Source: Hydractinia symbiolongicarpus (lineage: Eukaryota > Cnidaria > Hydrozoa > Anthoathecata > Hydractiniidae). From it: 64,000 nucleotides of DNA. Positions 10,305 to 23,522 of this stretch are shown here, piece after piece (positions within the stretch are counted from its first letter, which is position 1; each line of letters begins with the position of its first letter). The stretch spans positions 16,878,501-16,942,500 of the forward strand of contig NC_079882.1 of NCBI RefSeq assembly GCF_029227915.1, read 5' to 3'. The position numbers were made by a program, and so were the translations under genes. The notes under the pieces are model-generated. The model had not been told where the DNA came from. It saw only the letters and a program-made list of their open reading frames with translations, and did not search any database.

Positions 10305-13215
10305 ATGGCCCTTTGCAGTCTAATAAAGGCTTCACACGTAAATCACGTGGCTTCACATGCCTGCGCAGGTTACCATTGGCCTAGTCCTTCCAGTCTCAAT
10401 GTGCAACAACGTCTCAAGTCGTGTTCATCAGCGCCGTTGCCTTAAGACACTCTTAACTACGTGCACAGTCCTATAAAGGCTGTAATATGGCCCTTTGCTG
10501 TCTAATAAAGGCCTCACACGTTAATCACGTGGTTTCACCTGTCTGCGCAGGTCACCATTGGACTAGTCGTTCCAGTCTCAATGCGCTACAACCTCCCAAG
10601 TCGTTTTCATTAGCGCTGTTGCTTTACAACACTCTTAACTACGTGCACAGTCCTATAAAGGCTGTAATATGGCCTTTTGCAGTATAATAAAGGCCTCACA
10701 CGTAAATCACATGGTTTCACCGATCTGCGCAGGATACCATTGGACTATTCCTTCAAGTCTAAATGCGCTACAACGTCTCAAGTCATTTTCATTATCGCTG
10801 TTGCCTTACAACACTCTTAAATACGTGCACAGTCATATAAAGGCTGTAATATGGCCTTTTGCACTCTAATAAAGGCCTCACACGTAAATCACGTGGTTTC
10901 ACCGGTCTGCGCAGGTTACCATTGGACTATTCCTTCCAGTCTCAATGCACTACAACGTCCCAAGTCGTTTTCATTAGCGCCGTTGCCTTACAACACTCTT
11001 AACTACGTTCACAGTCCTATAAAGGCTGTAATTTGGCCTTTTGCAGTCTAATAAAGGCCTCACACGTTAATGACGTGGTTTCACCGGTCTGCGCAGGTTA
11101 CCATTGGACTATTCCTTCCAGTCTAAATGAGCTGCAACGTCTCAAGTCGTTTTTATTATCGCTGTTGCCTTACAACACTCTTAAATACTTGCACAGTCCT
11201 ATAAAGGCTGTAATATGGCCTTTTGCAGTCTAATAAAGGCCTCACACGTAAATCACGTGGTTTCACCGGTCTGCGCAGGTTTCCATTGGCCTAGTCCTTC
11301 CAGTCTCAATGCGCTACAACGTCCCAAGCCGTTTTCATTAGCGAAGTTGCCTTAGAACAATCTTAACTACGTCCTAGTCCTATAAAGGCTGTATTATGGC
11401 CTTTTGCAGTCTAATAAATGCCTCACACGTAAATCACGTGGTTCCATCTGCCTGCGCAGGTTACCATTGGACTATTCCTTCCAGTCTCAATGCACTACAA
11501 CGTTCCAAGTGGTTTTTCTTAGCGCCGTGGCCTTAGAACACTCTTAACTACGTGCACAGTCCTATAAAGGCTGTAATATGGCCCTTTGCAGTCTAATAAA
11601 GGCCACACACGTAAATCACGTTGTTCCATTTGCCTGTGCAGGTTTCCATTGGCCTAGTCCTTCCAGTCTCAATGTGCTACAACGTCTCAAGTCGTTTTCA
11701 TTAGCGCCGTTGCCTTAAGACACTCTTAACTACGTGCACAGTCCTATAAAGGCTGTAGTATTGCCCTTTGCAGTCTAATAAAGGCCTCACACGTTAATCA
11801 CGTGTTTTCACCGGTCTGCGCAGGTCACCATTGGCCTAGTCCTTCCAGTCTCAATGCGCTACAACGTCCCAAGTCGTTTTTATTAGCGCCGCTGCCTTAC
11901 AACACTCTTAACTACGTGCACAGTCCTATAAAGGCTGTAATTTGGCCTTTTGCAGTCTAGTAAAGGCTTCATACGTAAATCACGTGGTTTCACCTGCCTG
12001 CGCAGGTTGCCATTGGTCTAGTCCTTTCAGTCTCAATGTGCTACAACGTCCCAAGTCGTTTTCATTGGCGAAGTTGCCTTAGAACACTCTTAACTACGTG
12101 CACAGTCCTATAAAGGCTGTAATATGGCCTTTTGCAGTCTAGTAAAAGCTTCATACGTAAATCACGTGGTTTCACCTGCCTGCGCAGGTTACCATTGGTA
12201 TAGTCCTTCCAGTCTCCATGTGCTACAACGTCCCAAGTCGTTTTCATTAGCGCCATTGTTTTACAACACTCTTAACTACGTGCACAGTCCTATAAAGGCT
12301 GTAATATGGCCCTTTGCAGTCTAATAAAAGCCTCACACGTAAATCACGTGGTTCCATCTGCCTGCGCAGGTTACCATTGGACTATTCCTTCCAGTCTCAA
12401 TGCACTACAACGTCCCAAGTCGTTTGCATTGGCGAAGTTGCCTTAGAACACTCTTAACTACGTGCACAGTCCTATAAAGGCTGTAATATGGCCTTTTGCA
12501 GTCTAATAAAGGCCTCACACGTAAATCACGTGGTTTCACCTGTCGGCGTAGGTTACCATTGGCCTAGTCCTTACAGTCTCAATGCGCTACAACGTCCCAA
12601 GTCGTTTTCATTAGCGCCGTTGCCTTAAGACACTCTTAACTACGTGCACAGTCCTATAAAGGCTGTAATATGGCCCTTTGCAGTCTAATAAAGGCTTCAC
12701 ACGTAAATCACGTTATTCCATTTGCCTGTGCAGGTTTCCATTGGCCTAGTCCTTCCAGTCTCAATGTGCTACAACGTCTCAAGTCGTTTTCATTAGCGCC
12801 ATTGCCTTAAGACACTCTTAACTACGTGCACAGTCCTATAAAGGCTGTAGTATTGCCCTTTGCAGTCTAATAAATGTCTCACACGTTAATCACGTGGTTT
12901 CACCGGTCTGCGCAGGTCACCATTGGCCTAGTCCTTCCAGTCTCAATGCGCTACAACGTCCCAAGTCGTTTTCATTAGCGCCGTTGCCTTACAACACTCT
13001 TAACTACGTGCACAGTCCTATAAAGGCTGTAATTTGGCCTTTTGCAGTCTAATAAAGGCCTCACACGTTAATGACGTGGTTTTACCGGTCTGCGCAGGTT
13101 ACCATTGGACTATTCCTTCCAGTCTAAATGAGATGCAACGTCTCAAGTCGTTTTTATTATCGCTGTTGCCTTACAACACTCTTAAATACTTGCACAGTCC
13201 TATAAAGGCTGTAAT
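10305..13215 (+). repeat. Run of 16 mostly distinct monomers (zone II), copy 1
   Basis: Starts: 10305 and 10487 (GGCCCTTTGC), 10669, 10851, 11033 T, 11215 U (181 bp), 11396 V, 11578 W, 11760 X, 11942 Y, 12124 Z, 12306 E with GTTTGCATTGG, 12488 N2, 12670 W, 12852 X and 13034 T. In contrast to the flanking heptamers, successive units differ from one another at many sites, and only W, X and T recur within the run. These classes seed the 22-32 kb HORs. Confidence 0.8.
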
Positions 13216-13579
13216 ATGGCCTTTTGCAGTCTAATAAAGGCCTCACACGTAAATCACGTGGTTTCACCGGTCTGCGCAGGTTACCATTGGACTATTCCTT
13301 CCAGTCTCAATGCACTACAACGTCCCAAGTCGTTTTCATTGGCAAAGTTGCCTTAGAACACTCTTAACTACGTGCACAGTCCTATAAAGGCTGTAATATG
13401 GCCTTTTGCAGTCTAATAAAGGCCTGACACGTAAATCACGTTGTTTCACCTGCCTGCGCAGGTTACCATCGGCCTAGTCCTTCCAGTCTCAATGTGCTAC
13501 AACGTCCCAAGTCGTTTTCATTAGCGCCGTTGCTTTACAACACTCTTAACTACGTTCACAGTCCTATAAAGGCTGTAAT

Positions 13580-14853
13580 ATGGCCTTTTGCGGTCTAATA
13601 AAGGCCTCACACGTAAATCACTTGGTTCCATCTGCCTGCACAGGTTACCACTGGACTATTCCTTCCAGTCTCAATGCACTACAACGTTTCAAGTGGTTTT
13701 CCTTAGCGCCGTGGCCTTAGAACACTCTTAACTACCTGCACAGTCCTGTAAAGGCTGTAATATGGCCTTTTGCAGTCTATTAAAGGCCTCACACGTAAAT
13801 CACGTGGTTTCACCTGTCTGCGCAGGTTACCATTGGCCTAGTCCTTACATTCTCAATGCGCTACAACGTCCCAAGTCATTTTCATTGGCGCCGTTGCTTT
13901 ACAACACTCTTAACTACGTGCACAGTCCTATAAAGGCTGTAATTTGGCCTTTTGCAGTCTAGCAAAGGCTTCATACGTAAATCACGTGGTTTCACCTGCC
14001 TGCGCAGGTTACCATTGGTCTAGTCCTTCCAGTCTCCATGTGCTACAACGTCCCAAGTCGTTTTCATTAGCGCCATTGCTTTACAACACTCTTAACTACG
14101 TGCACAGTCCTATAAAGGCTGTAATATGGCCTTTTGCAGTCTAATAAAAGCCTCACACGTAAATCACGTGGTTCCATCTGCCTGCGCAGGTTACCATTGG
14201 ACTATTCCTTCCAGTCTCAATGCACTACAACGTCCCAAGTCGTTTTCATTGGCGAAGTTGCCTTAGAACACTCTTAACTACGTGCACAGTCCTATAAAGG
14301 CTGTAATATGGCCTTTTGCAGTCTAATAAAGGCCTCACACGTGAATCACGTTGTTTCACCTGCCTGCGCAGGTTACCATCGGCATAGTCCTTCCAGTCTC
14401 AATGTGCTACAACGTCCCAAGTCGTTTTCATTAGCGCCGTTGCTTTACAACACTCTTAACTACGTGCACAGTCCTATAAAGGCTGTAATATGGCCTTTTG
14501 CAGTCTAATAAAGGCCTCACACGTAAATCACGTGATTTCACCGGTCTGCGCAGGTTACCATTGGCCTAGTCCTTCCAGTCTCAATGCGCTACAACGTCCC
14601 AAGTCGTTTTCATTATCGCTGTTGCCTTACAACACTCTTAAATACGTGCACAGTCCTATAAAGGCTGTAATATGGCCTTTTGCAGTCTAATAAAGGCCTC
14701 ACACGTAAATCACGTTGTTTCACCTGCCTGCGCAGGTTACCATCGGCCTAGTCCTTCCAGTCTCAATGTGCTACAACGTCCCAAGTCGTTTTCATTAGCG
14801 CCGTTGCTTTACAACACTCTTAACTACGTGCACAGTCCTATAAAGGCTGTAAT
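13580..14853 (+). repeat. B-C-D-E-A-F-A heptamer, copy 3 of 4
   Basis: Starts 13580, 13762, 13944, 14126, 14308, 14490 and 14672; offset 13277 from copy 1. Shares with copy 1 the CACGTGAATC variant in the middle A (1031 and 14308), which the copies at 9213 and 19400 lack. This supports pairing of 121-1573 with 13398-14853. Confidence 0.87.
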
Positions 14854-16127
14854 TTGGCCTTTTGCAGTCTAGCAAAGGCTTCATGCGTAAATCACGTGGT
14901 TTCACCTGCCTGCGCAGGTTACCATTGGTCTAGTCCTTCCAGTCTCCATGTGCTACAACGTCCCAAGTCGTTTTCATTAGCGCCATTGCTTTACAACACT
15001 CTTAACTACGTGCACAGTCCTATAAAGGCTGTAATATGGCCTTTTGCAGTCTAATAAAAGCCTCACACGTAAATCACGTGGTTCCATCTGCCTGCGCAGG
15101 TTACCATTGGACTATTCCTTCCAGTCTCAATGCACTACAACGTCCCAAGTAGTTTTCATTGGCGAAGTTGCCTTAGAACACTCTTAACTACGTGCACAGT
15201 CCTATAAAGGCTGTAATATGGCCTTTTGCAGTCTAATAAAGGCCTCACACGTAAATCACGTTGTTTCACCTGCCTGCGCAGGTTACCATCGGCCTAGTCC
15301 TTCCAGTCTCAATGTGCTACAACGTCCCAAGTCGTTTTCATTAGCGCCGTTGCTTTACAACACTCTTAACTACGTGCACAGTCCTATAAAGGCTGTAATA
15401 TGGCCTTTTGCAGTCTAATAAAGGCCTCACGCGTAAATCACGTGATTTCACCGGTCTGCGCAGGTTACCATTGGCCTAGTCCTTCCAGTCTCAATGCGCT
15501 ACAACGTCCCAAGTCGTTTTCATTATCGCTGTTGCCTTACAACACTCTTAAATACGTGCACAGTCCTATAAAGGCTGTAATATGGCCTTTTGCAGTCTAA
15601 TAAAGGCCTCACACGTAAATCACCTTGTTTCACCTGCCTGCGCAGGTTACCATCGGCCTAGTCCTTCCAGTCTCAATGTGCTACAACGTCCCAAGTCGTT
15701 TTCATTAGCGCCGTTGCTTTACAACACTCTTAACTACGTGCACAGTCCTATAAAGGCTGTAATATTGGCTTTTGCAGTCTAATAAAGGCCTCACACGTAA
15801 ATCACGTGATTTCACCGGTCTGCGCAGGTTATCATTGGCCTAGTCCTTCCAGTCTCAATGCGCTACAACGTCCCAAGTCGTTTTCATTATTGCTGTTGCC
15901 TTACAACACTCTTAAATACGTGCACAGTCCTATAAAGGCTGTAATATGGCCTTTTGCAGTCTAATAAAGGCCTCACACGTAAATCGCGTGGTTCCATTTG
16001 TCTGTGCAGGTTACCATTGGACTATTACTTCCAGTCTCAATGCGCTACAGCGTCCCAAGTCATTTTCATTAGCGCTGTTGCCATACAACACTCTTAACTA
16101 CGTGCACAGTCCTATAAAGGCTGTAAT

Positions 16128-16309
16128 ATGGCCTTTTGCGGTCTAATAAAGGCCTCACACGTAAATCACGTGATTTCACCGGTCTGCGCAGGTTATCATT
16201 GGCCTAGTCCTTCCAGTCTCAATGCGCTACAACGTCCCAAGTCGTTTTCATTATCGCTGTTGCCTTACAACACTCTTAAATACGTGCACAGTCCTATAAA
16301 GGCTGTAAT
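16128..16309 (+). repeat. Extra K-like monomer in super-HOR copy 2
   Basis: Has GCGGTCT at the start (a B-class mark) followed by CACGTGATTTCACCGG, TTATCATTGG and CATTATCGCTG (K). It lies between L (15946) and M (16310), which are adjacent in copy 1 (4667 and 4849), and shifts the offset by exactly 182 bp. Confidence 0.8.
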
Positions 16310-17034
16310 ATGGCCTTTTGCAGTCTAATAAAGGCCCCACACGTAAATCACGTGGTTTCACCGGTCTGCGCCGGTTACCATTGGCCTAGTCCTTCCAGTC
16401 TCAATGCGCTACAACGTCCCAAGTCGTTTTCATTAGCGCCGTTGCCTTACAACACTCTTAACTACGTGCACAGTCCTATAAAGGCTGTAATATGGCCTTT
16501 TGCAGTCTAATAAAGGCTTCACACGTAAATCACGTGGTTTCACCTGTCTGCGTAGGTTACCATTGGCCTAGTCCTTACAATTTCAATGCGCTACAACGTC
16601 CCAAGTCGTTTTCATTGGCGAAGTTGCCTTAGAACACTCTTAACGTGCACAGGCCTATAAAGGCTGTAATATGGCCTTTTGCAGTCTAATAAAGGCCTCA
16701 CACGTAAATCACGTGGTCTCACCTGTCTGTGCAGGTTACCATTGGACTAGTCGTTCCAGTCTCAATGCGCTACAACGTCCCAAGTCGTTTTCATTAGCGC
16801 CGTTGCATTACAACACTCTTAACTACGTGCACAGTCCTATAAAGGCTGTAATATGGCCTTTTGCAGTCTAATAAAGGCCTCACACGTAAATCACGTGGTT
16901 TCACCTGTCTGCGTAGGTTACAATTGGCCTAGTCCTTACAGTCTCAATGCGCTACAACGTCCCAAGTCGTTTTCATTGGCGAAGTTGCCTTAGAACACTC
17001 TTAACTACGTGCACAGTCCTATAAAGGCTGTGAT

Positions 17035-17215
17035 ATGGCCTTTTGCAGTCTAGTAAAGGCCTCACACGTAAATCACGTGGTTTCACCGGTCTGCGCAGGT
17101 CACCATTGGCCTAGTCCTTCCAGTCTCAATGCGCTACAACGTCCCAAGTGTTTTTATTAGCGCCGTTGCCTTACAACACTCTTAACTGCGTGCACAGTCC
17201 TATAAAGGCTGTAAT
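17035..17215 (+). repeat. Hybrid monomer H/J (181 bp)
   Basis: The 5' part is H (AGTAAAGGCC, CACCGG, GGTCACCATTGG) and the 3' part is J, including its 1-bp deletion (CAAGTGTTTTTATTAG). Copy 1 has H, I and J as three units at 5574-6118, so this is a 364-bp in-register deletion. The switch lies between GGTCACC and AATGCGC. Confidence 0.88.
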
Positions 17216-18671
17216 TTGGCCTTTTGCAGTCTAGCAAAGGCTTCATACGTAAATCACGTGGTTTCACCTGCCTGCGCAGGTTACCATTGGTCTAGTCCTT
17301 CCAGTCTCCATGTGCTACAACGTCCCAAGTCGTTTTCATTAGCGCCATTGCTTTACAACACTCTTAACTACGTGCACAGTCCTATAAAGGCTGTAATATG
17401 GCCTTTTGCAGTCTAATAAAAGCCTCACACGTAAATCACGTGGTTCCATCTGCCTGCGCAGGTTACCATTGGACTATTCCTTCCAGTCTCAATGCACTAC
17501 AACGTCCCAAGTCGTTTTCATTGGCGAAGTTGCCTTAGAACACTCTTAACTACGTGCACAGTCCTATAAAGGCTGTAATATGGCCTTTTGCAGTCTAATA
17601 AAGGCCTCACACGTAAATCACGTTGTTTCACCTGCCTGCGCAGGTTTCCATCGGCCTAGTCCTTCCAGTTTCAATGTGCTACAACGTCCCAAGTCGTTTT
17701 CATTAGCGCCGTTGCTTTACAACACTCTTAACTACGTGCACAGTCCTATAAAGGCTGTAATATGGCCTTTTGCAGTCTAATAAAGGCCTCACACGTAAAT
17801 CACGTGATTTCACCGGTCTGCGCAGGTTACCATTGGCCTAGTCCTTCCAGTCTCAATGCGCTACAACGTCCCAAGTCGTTTTCATTATCGCTGTTGCCTT
17901 ACAACACTCTTAAATACGTGCACAGTCCTATAAAGGCTGTAATATGGCCTTTTGCAGTCTAATAAAGGCCTCACACGTAAATCACGTTCTTTCACCTGCC
18001 TGCGCAGGTTACCATCGGCCTAGTCCTTCCAGTCTCAATGTGCTACAACGTCCCAAGTCGTTTTCATTAGCGCCGTTGCTTTACAACACTCTTAACTACG
18101 TGCACAGTCCTATAAAGGCTGTAATATTGGCTTTTGCAGTCTAATAAAGGCCTCACACGTAAATCACGTGATTTCACCGGTCTGCGCAGGTTATCATTGG
18201 CCTAGTCCTTCCAGTCTCAATGCGCTACAACGTCCCAAGTCGTTTTCATTATCGCTGTTGCCTTACAACACTCTTAAATACGTGCACAGTCCTATAAAGG
18301 CTGTAATATGGCCTTTTGCAGTCTAATAAAGGCCTCACACGTAAATGGCGTGGTTCCATTTGTCTGTGCAGGTTACCATTGGACTATTACTTCCAGTCTC
18401 AATGCGCTACAGCGTCCCAAGTCATTTTCATTAGCGCTGTTGCCATACAACACTTTTAACTACGTGCACAGTCCTATAAAGGCTGTAATATGGCCTTTTG
18501 CAGTCTAATAAAGGCTTCACACGTAAATCACGTTGTTTCACCTGCTTGCGCAGGTTACCATTGGCCTAGTCCTTCCAGTCTCAATGTGCTACAACGTCCC
18601 AAGTCGTTTTCATTAGCGCCGTTGCTTTACAACACTCTTAACTACGTTCACAGTCCTATAAAGGCTGTAAT

Positions 18672-19945
18672 ATGGCCTTTTGCGGTCTAATAAAGCCCTC
18701 ACACGTAAATCACTTGGTTCCATCTGCCTGCGCAGGTTACCACTGGACTATTCCTTCCAGTCTCAATGCACTACAACGTTTCAAGTGGTTTTCCTTAGCG
18801 CCGTGGCCTTAGAACACTCTTAACTACCTGCACAGTCCTGTAAAGGCTGTAATATGGCCTTTTGCAGTCTATTAAAGGCCTCACACGTAAATCACGTGGT
18901 TTCACCTGTCTGCGCAGGTTACCATTGGCCTAGTCCTTACATTCTCAATGCGCTACAACGTCCCAAGTCGTTTTCATTGGCGCCGTTGCTTTACAACACT
19001 CTTAACTACGTGCACAGTCCTATAAAGGCTGTAATTTGGCCTTTTGCAGTCTAGCAAAGGCTTCATACGTAAATCACGTGGTTTCACCTGCCTGCGCAGG
19101 TTACCATTGGTCTAGTCTTTCCAGTCTCCATGTGCTACAACGTCCCAAGTCGTTTTCATTAGCGCCATTGCTTTACAACACTCTTAACTACGTGCACAGT
19201 CCTATAAAGGCTGTAATATGGCCTTTTGCAGTCTAATAAAAGCCTCACACGTAAATCACGTGGTTCCATCTGCCTGCGCAGGTTACCATTGGACTATTCC
19301 TTCCAGTCTCAATGCACTACAACGTCCCAAGTCGTTTTCATTGGCGAAGTTGCCTTAGAACACTCTTAACTACGTGCACAGTCCTATAAAGGCTGTAATA
19401 TGGCCTTTTGCAGTCTAATAAAGGCCTCACACGTAAATCACGTTGTTTCACCTGCCTGCGCAGGTTACCATCGGCATAGTCCTTCCAGTCTCAATGTGCT
19501 ACAACGTCCCAAGTCGTTTTCATTAGCGCCGTTGCTTTACAACACTCTTAACTACGTGCACAGTCCTATAAAGGCTGTAATATGGCCTTTTGCAGTCTAA
19601 TAAAGGCCTCACACGTAAATCACGTGATTTCACCGGTCTGCGCAGGTTACCATTGGCCTAGTCCTTCCAGTCTCAATGCGCTACAACGTCCCAAGTCGTT
19701 TTCATTATCGCTGTTGCCTTACAACCCTCTTAAATACGTGCACAGTCCTATAAAGGCTGTAATATGGCCTTTTGCAGTCTAATAAAGGCCTCACACGTAA
19801 ATCACGTTGTTTCACCTGCCTGCGCAGGTTACCATCGGCCTAGTCCTTCCAGTCTCAATGTGCTACAACGTCCCAAGTCGTTTTCATTAGCGCCGTTGCT
19901 TTACAACACTCCTAACTACGTGCACAGTCCTATAAAGGCTGTAAT
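18672..19945 (+). repeat. B-C-D-E-A-F-A heptamer, copy 4 of 4
   Basis: Starts 18672, 18854, 19036, 19218, 19400, 19582 and 19764; offset 10187 from copy 2. Private changes include CTAGTCTTTCC in D, ACAACCCTC in F and CACTCCTAAC in the last A. Confidence 0.86.
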
Positions 19946-20491
19946 ATTGGCTTTTGCAGTCTAATAAAGGCCTCACACGTAAATCACGTGATTTCACCGG
20001 TCTGCACAGGTTATCATTGGCCTAGTCCTTCCAGTCTCAAGGCGCTACAACGTCCCAAGTCGTTTTCATTATCGCTGTTGCCATACAACACTCTTAACTA
20101 CGTGCACAGTCCTATAAAGGCTGTAATATGGCCTTTTGCAGTCTAATAAAGGCTTCACACGTAAATCACGTTGTTTCACCTACCTGCGCAGGTTACCATT
20201 GGCCTAGTCCTTCCAGTCTCAATGTGCTACAACGTCCCAAGTCGTTTTCATTAGCGCCGTTGCTTTACAACACTCTTAACTACGTTCACAGTCCTATAAA
20301 AGCTGTAATATAGCCTTTTGCAGTCTAATAAAGGCCTCACACGTAAATCACTTGGTTCCATCTGCCTGCGCAGGTTACCACTGGACTATTCCTTCCAGTC
20401 TCAATGCGCTACAACGTCCCAAGTCGTTTTCATTGGCGCCCTTGCTTTACAACACTCATAACTACGTGCACAGTCCTATAAAGGCTGTAAT

Positions 20492-23400
20492 ATGGCCCTT
20501 TGCAGTCTAATAAAGGCTTCACACGTAAATCACGTGGTTTCACATGCCTGCGCAGGTTACCATTGGCCTAGTCCTTCCAGTCTCAATGTGCAACAACGTC
20601 TCAAGTCGTGTTCATCAGCGCCGTTGCCTTAAGACACTCTTAACTACGTGCACAGTCCTATAAAGGCTGTAATATGGCCCTTTGCTGTCTAATAAAGGCC
20701 TCACACGTTAATCACGTGGTTTCACCTGTCTGCGCAGGTCACCATTGGACTAGTCGTTCCAGTCTCAATGCGCTACAACCTCCCAAGTCGTTTTCATTAG
20801 CGCTGTTGCTTTACAACACTCTTAACTACGTGCACAGTCCTATAAAGGCTGTAATATGGCCTTTTGCAGTATAATAAAGGCCTCACACGTAAATCACATG
20901 GTTTCACCGATCTGCGCAGGATACCATTGGACTATTCCTTCAAGTCTAAATGCGCTACAACGTCTCAAGTCATTTTCATTATCGCTGTTGCCTTACAACA
21001 CTCTTAAATACGTGCACAGTCATATAAAGGCTGTAATATGGCCTTTTGCACTCTAATAAAGGCCTCACACGTAAATCACGTGGTTTCACCGGTCTGCGCA
21101 GGTTACCATTGGACTATTCCTTCCAGTCTCAATGCACTACAACGTCCCAAGTCGTTTTCATTAGCGCCGTTGCCTTACAACACTCTTAACTACGTTCACA
21201 GTCCTATAAAGGCTGTAATTTGGCCTTTTGCAGTCTAATAAAGGCCTCACACGTTAATGACGTGGTTTCACCGGTCTGCGCAGGTTACCATTGGACTATT
21301 CCTTCCAGTCTAAATGAGCTGCAACGTCTCAAGTCGTTTTTATTATCGCTGTTGCCTTACAACACTCTTAAATACTTGCACAGTCCTATAAAGGCTGTAA
21401 TATGGCCTTTTGCAGTCTAATAAAGGCCTCACACGTAAATCACGTGGTTTCACCGGTCTGCTCAGGTTTCCATTGGCCTAGTCCTTCCAGTCTCAATGCG
21501 CTACAACGTCCCAAGTCGTTTTCATTAGCGAAGTTGCCTTAGAACAATCTTAACTACGTCCTAGTCCTATAAAGGCTGTATTATGGCCTTTTGCAGTCTA
21601 ATAAATGCCTCACACGTAAATCACGTGGTTCCATCTGCCTGCGCAGGTTACCATTGGACTATTCCTTCCAGTCTCAATGCACTACAACGTTCCAAGTGGT
21701 TTTTCTTAGCGCCGTGGCCTTAGAACACTCTTAACTACGTGCACAGTCCTATAAAGGCTGTAATATGGCCCTTTGCAGTCTAATAAAGGCCACACACGTA
21801 AATCACGTTGTTCCATTTGCCTGTGCAGGTTTCCATTGGCCTAGTCCTTCCAGTCTCAATGTGCTACAACGTCTCAAGTCGTTTTCATTAGCGCCGTTGC
21901 CTTAAGACACTCTTAACTACGTGCACAGTCCTATAAAGGCTGTAGTATTGCCCTTTGCAGTCTAATAAAGGCCTCACACGTTAATCACGTGTTTTCACCG
22001 GTCTGCGCAGGTCACCATTGGCCTAGTCCTTCCAGTCTCAATGCGCTACAACGTCCCAAGTCGTTTTTATTAGCGCCGCTGCCTTACAACACTCTTAACT
22101 ACGTGCACAGTCCTATAAAGGCTGTAATATGGCCTTTTGCGGTCCAATAAAGCCCCCACACGTAAATCACTTGGTTCCATCTGCCTGCGCAGGTTACCAC
22201 TGGACTATTCCTTCCAGTCTCAATGCACTACAACGTTTCAAGTGGTATTTGGCCTTTTGCAGTCTAGTAAAGGCTTCATACGTAAATCACGTGGTTTCAC
22301 CTGCCTGCGCAGGTTGCCATTGGTCTAGTCCTTTCAGTCTCAATGTGCTACAACGTCCCAAGTCGTTTTCATTGGCGAAGTTGCCTTAGAACACTCTTAA
22401 CTACGTGCACAGTCCTATAAAGGCTGTAATATGGCCTTTTGCAGTCTAGTAAAAGCTTCATACGTAAATCACGTGGTTTCACCTGCCTGCGCAGGTTACC
22501 ATTGGTATAGTCCTTCCAGTCTCCATGTGCTACAACGTCCCAAGTCGTTTTCATTAGCGCCATTGTTTTACAACACTCTTAACTACGTGCACAGTCCTAT
22601 AAAGGCTGTAATATGGCCTTTTGCAGTCTAATAAAAGCCTCACACGTAAATCACGTGGTTCCATCTGCCTGCGCAGGTTACCATTGGACTATTCCTTCCA
22701 GTCTCAATGCACTACAACGTCCCAAGTCGTTTGCATTGGCGAAGTTGCCTTAGAACACTCTTAACTACGTGCACAGTCCTATAAAGGCTGTAATATGGCC
22801 TTTTGCAGTCTAATAAAGGCCTCACACGTAAATCACGTGGTTTCACCTGTCGGCGTAGGTTACCATTGGCCTAGTCCTTACAGTCTCAATGCGCTACAAC
22901 GTCCCAAGTCGTTTTCATTAGCGCCGTTGCCTTAAGACACTCTTAACTACGTGCACAGTCCTATAAAGGCTGTAATATGGCCCTTTGCAGTCTAATAAAG
23001 GCTTCACACGTAAATCACGTTATTCCATTTGCCTGTGCAGGTTTCCATTGGCCTAGTCCTTCCAGTCTCAATGTGCTACAACGTCTCAAGTCGTTTTCAT
23101 TAGCGCCATTGCCTTAAGACACTCTTAACTACGTGCACAGTCCTATAAAGGCTGTAGTATTGCCCTTTGCAGTCTAATAAATGTCTCACACGTTAATCAC
23201 GTGGTTTCACCGGTCTGCGCAGGTCACCATTGGCCTAGTCCTTCCAGTCTCAATGCGCTACAACGTCCCAAGTCGTTTTCATTAGCGCCGTTGCCTTACA
23301 ACACTCCTAACTACGTGCACAGTCCTATAAAGGCTGTAATTTGGCCTTTTGCAGTCTAATAAAGGCCTCACACGTTAATGACGTGGTTTTACCGGTCTGC

Positions 23401-23522
23401 GCAGGTTACCATTGGACTATTCCTTCCAGTCTAAATGAGATGCAACGTTTCAAGTCGTTTTTATTATCGCTGTTGCCTTACAACACTCTTAAATACTTGC
23501 ACAGTCCTATAAAGGCTGTAAT
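20492..23522 (+). repeat. Zone II run, copy 2, with a 120-bp interruption
   Basis: Matches 10305-13215 unit by unit at offset 10187, and at 10307 beyond the truncated unit at 22129. Differences noticed while reading are single bases, such as CTGCTCAGG at 21402 against CTGCGCAGG at 11215, and CGTTTCAAG at 23341 against CGTCTCAAG at 13034. Confidence 0.85.
22129..22248 (+). repeat. Truncated 120-bp class-B monomer
   Basis: GCGGTCC, CACTTGGTTCC, ACCACTGGAC and GTTTCAAGTGG identify class B, which otherwise occurs in the 0.3-20 kb heptamers. The unit stops at AAGTGGTAT and the next monomer (TTGGCC, class Y) begins at once. The missing 62 bp would include the 3' end and the CArG-type box. At the paralogous site in copy 1 (boundary 11941/11942) there is no such fragment. 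Confidence 0.9.

Larger units (their letters stand above)
1..13397 (+). repeat. Super-HOR, copy 1 (73 monomers, 13,277 bp period)
   Basis: The full period is 121-13397, with 1-120 as the tail of the previous one. Class order from 121: A B C D E A F A | G H D E/G H I J | D E A F | B C D E/F | A K L M N O G H I J D E A F A K L | A2 B D E/F L | A2 B C D E A F A K A2 B/C, then sixteen mostly single-use classes (10305-13215) and a GGACTATTCC unit at 13216. At 13398 the A B C D E A F A order restarts. Nested inside are repeats of the B-to-A heptamer and of H-I-J-D-E-A-F. The unit list closes at 73 x 182 minus 9 bp. Confidence 0.85.
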
